Shown here one piece after another: positions 5,843-8,837 of a DNA stretch of 8,837 bases (the first letter of the stretch is position 1; the number at the start of each line of letters is the position of its first letter). Position numbers and translations under genes: made by a program. The notes beneath the pieces were generated by a model. It worked only from the letters and a program-made list of their open reading frames with translations. It had not been told where the DNA came from and did no database searches. The stretch comes from Pseudomonadota bacterium (lineage in GTDB: Bacteria > Desulfobacterota > Desulfobacteria > Desulfobacterales > Desulfosarcinaceae): the NCBI GenBank assembly GCA_023435265.1, contig JAEYRZ010000199.1:1-8837 (forward strand), read 5' to 3'.

Positions 5843-7825
5843 CTATTGCGTTTCGCGGCCGACTCCATAGATCGCTCGCAGCAGTTTGGCGGAAGACTCG
5901 GCCTTGGTGACGAACGCTTCAGCGCCGGCCGCTTTCATGATGCTGGAAATGTGCTCATCATTGTGCATCGACAGTGCGATCACGCGCACTTCGGGCATTT
6001 CAGCCTTGATCCGCCTGGTCGCTTCAATACCGTCCATGTCGGGCATGGAAACATCCATGACGATGACATCCGGTTTAAGTCGGCGGGCGAGATGAACGGC
6101 TTCCCGTCCGTTTACCGCTTCCCCTGCGACTTCGATGTTCGGTTGGCCCGACATGATTTTGATCAACCCCTGGCGCAGCACTTTGTGATCATCGGCAAAC
6201 AGAACGCGTATGGCCGTACGGCTGTGTTTGCTCAGCTTGACTTCCTTTCGTCGACTCTTCGGAAGCCGGATCGAGCTGAAAATGTCTCCGGCGGTCCCGG
6301 TCGCCGGAATGGTCAAGGTGATGCGGCTGCCGCTCCCGGGAGCGCTTTCGATAGTCAAGCTGCCGCCGATGTAGCTGATACGTTCGCGCAGGCTCAGCAG
6401 ACCGATGCCGACTTTGGAAACGGGCTTTTTAAGGATCTCGGGATCGAAACCCTTCCCCTGGTCGCTGACGGTAATCGCCAGCCGTCCCTGCTCGCCCGAA
6501 ACGGCGATTCGGGCGCTTTTGACGTCGGCATGCTTGACGATGTTGAACAAGAGCTCCTGGACAGCCCTGAATGCGAAAATTTTCAGCGGCATGTTTTCGA
6601 ACTGCTCCGCCCCATGCGCCGTGAATTCGACATCCAGCCCGAACTGCACGCTCATATTCCGGCAGAGCCATTTCAGGGCGGACACCAAACCTGAATGATG
6701 CAGCACTGCCGGGCTGAGTTCGTGCGACAGTTGCCGGGCTTTGGAGATGAGATCCGCCAGCATGCGCTCCACATCCATAAACTCAGGTACGGGGGGGAGG
6801 TTTTCCAGGGCGGATTCAAGTTGGAACCGTGCAGCCGCCAGGATTTGTTGGAAATCGTCGTGCAGGAGCTCCGAAATGCGCTGTCTTTCGCGCTCCTCCG
6901 CTTCGATCAGTTCCACGGCCAGCGCCTGGAGCAGATGGGACCGGGATTCGGCGATTGCGGTGCGTTGCGCAACCTGCTTCTCCAGGGTGAGATTAAGCTT
7001 TTGGAGCGCATCCTCCGCGCGTTTGCGATGGGTGATATCGCGTACGGTCGCCCACATTCCCACGGGCCGGCCTTCCGTATCGCGAGACAAAATGGTTCTC
7101 AATTCCACCGGGAAGATCGTTCCGTCTTTGCGTCGATATTCTTTTTCATAAACATCGGAGTATCCGCGCGGGATGATCTGTTCGCGGATAATCCGGGCTT
7201 CGACGGCATGCCACCGTTCGGGTGTCAGGCCCTGGTAGGACAGCCCGCGGAGTTCCGGGGGCGAGTAGCCCAACATCTGGTAATAAAGATCGTTGAACTC
7301 GAGGATCCGACCGTCCATGGCGACAAGCACATACGCATCGCGCATGCTTTCGCGCAGCACCCGGTAACGTGTCTCGGATTGGCGCAGCGCCTGCTCGATA
7401 AGTTTGCTTTCGGTGATGTCCCTGATGATTCCGAGCATTCCGATGGGTTTATTGTTCCGTGTCACGATCGAGGCCGAAAGATAGACCGGAAATAGAGACC
7501 CATCCTGCCGCTTTTGGATCAATTCGCCGGACCAGTTCCCGGTTTCCATGACCGACGGTAAAATTCGGGATTTTGACAGACTTGGATCGGCATTCAGGAC
7601 GGAGATATGCCGGCCGACCAGTTGTCCTTTCCGGTAGCCGTACATCGATTCCGATGTTGGATTCGCGTATATGATGTTACCTTGGAGATCGACGATGTTG
7701 ATGCCGTCGCGGGATTGCTCGACCGCAAGCCTGAGTGTCCGGAGCTCCTTTTCCGGACTTCGTTTTGCCCATGGTTTACCGATTGAATTCGGCGCACCGT
7801 TTTGGGGGTCGGTCGGCATCGGCAT
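5843..7825 (-). CDS. Hybrid sensor histidine kinase: PAS-PAS-HisKA_3-HATPase-receiver
   Basis: 660 residues, with no transmembrane segment or signal peptide, so a cytoplasmic sensor. PAS 1 (about 28-140) ends in GIIRDITESK; PAS 2 (about 152-270) ends in TVRDITHRK, with the PAC-type signature EYRRKDGTIFPVELR before it. A coiled-coil linker (about 268-315) leads into a HisKA_3 dimerisation domain, ERQRISELLHDDFQQIL, with phospho-acceptor H322. The ATPase domain has the N box ELLFNIVKHA (N428), the G1 box DQGKGFD (455-461) and the G2 box VGIGLLSLRER (472-482). A charged linker then joins a C-terminal receiver (about 539-655) with D545/D546, phospho-acceptor D591 in VIVMDVSMPDMDG, S619 and K641. 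The receiver is of the NarL/FixJ type but has no LuxR-type HTH after it; the protein ends at YGVGRETQ. All catalytic residues are present. The first ATG (7825) is used; the ATG at 7819 is equally possible. The tmc-type response regulator lies next upstream on the same strand and is a candidate partner. Confidence 0.9.
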   Translation of the reverse strand: MPMPTDPQNGAPNSIGKPWAKRSPEKELRTLRLAVEQSRDGINIVDLQGNIIYANPTSESMYGYRKGQLVGRHISVLNADPSLSKSRILPSVMETGNWSGELIQKRQDGSLFPVYLSASIVTRNNKPIGMLGIIRDITESKLIEQALRQSETRYRVLRESMRDAYVLVAMDGRILEFNDLYYQMLGYSPPELRGLSYQGLTPERWHAVEARIIREQIIPRGYSDVYEKEYRRKDGTIFPVELRTILSRDTEGRPVGMWATVRDITHRKRAEDALQKLNLTLEKQVAQRTAIAESRSHLLQALAVELIEAEERERQRISELLHDDFQQILAAARFQLESALENLPPVPEFMDVERMLADLISKARQLSHELSPAVLHHSGLVSALKWLCRNMSVQFGLDVEFTAHGAEQFENMPLKIFAFRAVQELLFNIVKHADVKSARIAVSGEQGRLAITVSDQGKGFDPEILKKPVSKVGIGLLSLRERISYIGGSLTIESAPGSGSRITLTIPATGTAGDIFSSIRLPKSRRKEVKLSKHSRTAIRVLFADDHKVLRQGLIKIMSGQPNIEVAGEAVNGREAVHLARRLKPDVIVMDVSMPDMDGIEATRRIKAEMPEVRVIALSMHNDEHISSIMKAAGAEAFVTKAESSAKLLRAIYGVGRETQ

Positions 7826-7853
7826 ATACCTGGATCGGGGTGTCTGCCATTGA

Positions 7854-7880
7854 TTATGAACAAAGCCCGGCCGGGCGCAA
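7854..7880 (-). promoter_or_regulatory. Candidate promoter/operator of the hybrid kinase with 12-bp palindrome
   Basis: On the minus strand CATAAT (7859-7854, 5/6 to the -10 consensus) lies about 28 nt before the start codon. Just upstream is the perfect palindrome GCCCGGCCGGGC (7865-7876), followed by a poor -35-like TTGCGC (7880-7875, spacer 15). The palindrome fills the spacer, a place where a bound repressor or activator would control initiation. The -35 match and the spacing are weak. Confidence 0.3.
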
Positions 7881-7903
7881 CCCTATTTTCATCCGGAAAC
7901 CAA

Positions 7904-7944
7904 CTTAAAAATCTTAAGCCGGTCGGCTCGGCCCTTTGCAGGGC
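7904..7944 (-). terminator. Likely terminator of the cytochrome / response-regulator operon
   Basis: Reading the minus strand beyond the response regulator there is a hairpin of GGGCTGA/TCGGCCC type (7938-7944 with 7925-7931, loop of 6), then an overlapping palindrome AGCCGACCGGCT (7928-7917), followed at once by TAAGATTTTTAAG. This gives a G/C-rich stem and a T-rich tail in the right direction. It would separate the operon from the hybrid kinase gene. CTTAA/TTAAG (7904-7908 and 7914-7918) forms a further small inverted repeat in the tail. Confidence 0.45.
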
Positions 7945-8118
7945 TGATGCCTAAGTCTTTGCGGTCGAATTGGAGGGCGCAAAAGGAAGGCGCTCCGAAC
8001 AAAATCATCTGGTGCGGAAGGGGGGATCGAAAATCGTTATCAGGATCGAAATCGAGTCGAAGGCGGCGCTGATTTCGCAGGGGCCTGCCGTTTCTTCCAG
8101 ATTACGATTCGGTTTCGA

Positions 8119-8469
8119 TCAGCCGATGGTCTTTTTGACGATGCCCAGCACCTTGTCCGGATCGAAGGGTTTGGCCACGAAAGCCACGGCGTCCTTGATT
8201 GCGTGGTCGCCGTCGATGCCGCTGATCACCAGGATGGGCGTGTCACGCAGTTCCTTGTCCTGGCGCAGCTTGCGGTAGAAGCGCGGGCCCCACTCGCCCG
8301 GCATTTGAAGGTCGAGCGTGATCAGGTCCGGCTTTTCTTCACGCACCGCCTGAAGGCCTTCCGATGTGCCGGCGGCCGTGCAGGTGGCGTAGCCGTTGTC
8401 TTCGAACAAGGCTTTGAGGTATTTGACCACCACCGGGTCGTCATCCACGATCAGGATTTTTTTGGCCAT
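8119..8469 (-). CDS. Single-domain response regulator (CheY/DivK-like receiver)
   Basis: A 116-residue stand-alone receiver domain with no output domain. The residues needed for phosphorylation are present: the acidic pocket in ILIVDDDP (D9-D11), phospho-acceptor D53 in LITLDLQMPGEWG, the switch serine S83 in LVISG, and K100 before P101 in FVAKPFDPDK. The length equals that of other one-domain receivers. The ATG (8469-8467) follows an AAGGA sequence about 8 nt upstream. The gene starts 27 nt after the TmcA-like cytochrome stop on the same strand, so the two are almost certainly co-transcribed. A DivK-type receiver beside tmcA is known from the tmc region of Desulfovibrio vulgaris, which supports the locus assignment. 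It probably passes a phosphoryl signal to another protein; the kinase that phosphorylates it is not shown by the sequence, but the hybrid kinase downstream is a candidate. Confidence 0.9.
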   Translation of the reverse strand: MAKKILIVDDDPVVVKYLKALFEDNGYATCTAAGTSEGLQAVREEKPDLITLDLQMPGEWGPRFYRKLRQDKELRDTPILVISGIDGDHAIKDAVAFVAKPFDPDKVLGIVKKTIG

Positions 8470-8496
8470 GGGATTTCCTTTCCAGTGGGCCGGGGG

Positions 8497-8837
8497 CTAT
8501 TCGGGGTGGCATTGGCCGCAGGTGACCGGCCCCTTGCGGCTGTCCAGGTGACACCCCTTGCAGTTCAGATGGAACGCCTTCATCAACCCCGGCTGCCGGC
8601 CGGCATCGTTCAATTCGTGGCAGTCGGCGCATGCCAGGTCCTCCGACGATTCCTCCAGCTTGTTGCCCGCTTCGTCGAAGCGGTGATGGCATTCGGTGCA
8701 GTCCTCAAGCTCCGCCGCCTCGTTGTGGGCGTCGTGATCGAAGGGCACGGCCGCGCGGCGCGGGTTTGCGAAAGCCGAATTGTCCAGATAGACTTCTTCC
8801 TCCTGCGAATGGGCTGCGGAGAGCAGCAGCCCGACAC
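8497..8837 (-). CDS. tmcA: Periplasmic tetraheme cytochrome c3 (TmcA-like), N-terminus cut by window edge
   Basis: The frame is open to the right edge, so the start codon lies outside. 112 residues are visible, beginning inside a signal peptide (VGLLLSAAHS, then QEEE), which implies export and heme attachment in the periplasm. There are four CXXCH sites: CTECH, CADCH, CKGCH and CGQCH. The extra histidines expected for bis-His class III cytochromes are all there: H34 and H37 (FDHDAH), H51 directly after the first CXXCH, and H89 in AFHLNC before the third. So four bis-His hemes are expected. The mature chain is rich in Asp and Glu, as in the acidic type II cytochrome c3 TmcA, which takes electrons from the type I cytochrome c3/hydrogenase pool and passes them to the TmcBCD membrane complex. 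The tmcB-D genes would lie outside the window. A shorter start at the internal ATG (8748) would lose the signal peptide and is unlikely. Identity as TmcA rests on the heme spacing, acidity and the neighbouring receiver. Confidence 0.82.
   Translation of the reverse strand, partial: VGLLLSAAHSQEEEVYLDNSAFANPRRAAVPFDHDAHNEAAELEDCTECHHRFDEAGNKLEESSEDLACADCHELNDAGRQPGLMKAFHLNCKGCHLDSRKGPVTCGQCHPE

Noticed and set aside
7971..7995. GGAGGGCGC ... GCGCTCC as a terminator hairpin for the response regulator
   Set aside because: The stem needs a two-base bulge and no T-tract follows; the structure at 7904-7944 fits better.

Overview
The window looks like a high-GC chromosome fragment from a Desulfobacterota (sulfate-reducer type) bacterium. 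This is inferred mainly from the right edge. There, a secreted tetraheme class III cytochrome c of the TmcA type sits directly upstream of a stand-alone receiver protein, an arrangement known from the tmc region of Desulfovibrio-like organisms. No rRNA, tRNA, CRISPR array or intact transposase was seen.

Layout, left to right: (1) <1-508, minus: the N-terminal part of a DUF1566 (Lcl C-terminal domain) protein that runs off the left edge into very G/C-rich, homopolymer-laden sequence. (2) 686-1573, minus: a RarD-type EamA permease. (3) 1831-3738, plus: a cytoplasmic, stand-alone Mo/W-bis-MGD oxidoreductase with a [4Fe-4S] site, transcribed divergently from rarD and followed by a strong stem-loop. 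(4) 3838-4116, plus: the 3' two-thirds of a MaoC-type enoyl-CoA hydratase gene without its catalytic N-terminus, judged a pseudogene. (5) 4129-4206: a large, nearly perfect inverted repeat (28-base arms) between convergent gene ends, resembling a MITE or REP-type element. (6) 4227-5594, minus: an FAD-linked (PCMH/BBE-like) oxidase. (7) 5595-5842: a non-coding gap with a hairpin and a possible second, badly decayed MaoC 3' end. (8) 5843-7825, minus: a hybrid sensor kinase, PAS-PAS-HisKA_3-HATPase-receiver. (9) 7826-8118: an intergenic region with palindromes and a likely terminator. (10) 8119-8469, minus: a single-domain response regulator. (11) 8497->8837, minus: the TmcA-like cytochrome, lacking only its extreme N-terminus.

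The right third is a redox and signalling block. The periplasmic cytochrome and the receiver form one operon (27-nt gap), and a separately transcribed hybrid kinase follows on the same strand. The middle (3.74-5.85 kb) looks like a scar region, with a broken MaoC gene, a mobile-element-like inverted repeat, a solitary flavoprotein and possible duplicated debris. The left part is ordinary chromosomal content. I did not find a clearly new multi-gene system. The best leads are the scar region, the kinase whose NarL-type receiver has no DNA-binding output, and the cytochrome-receiver-kinase neighbourhood.
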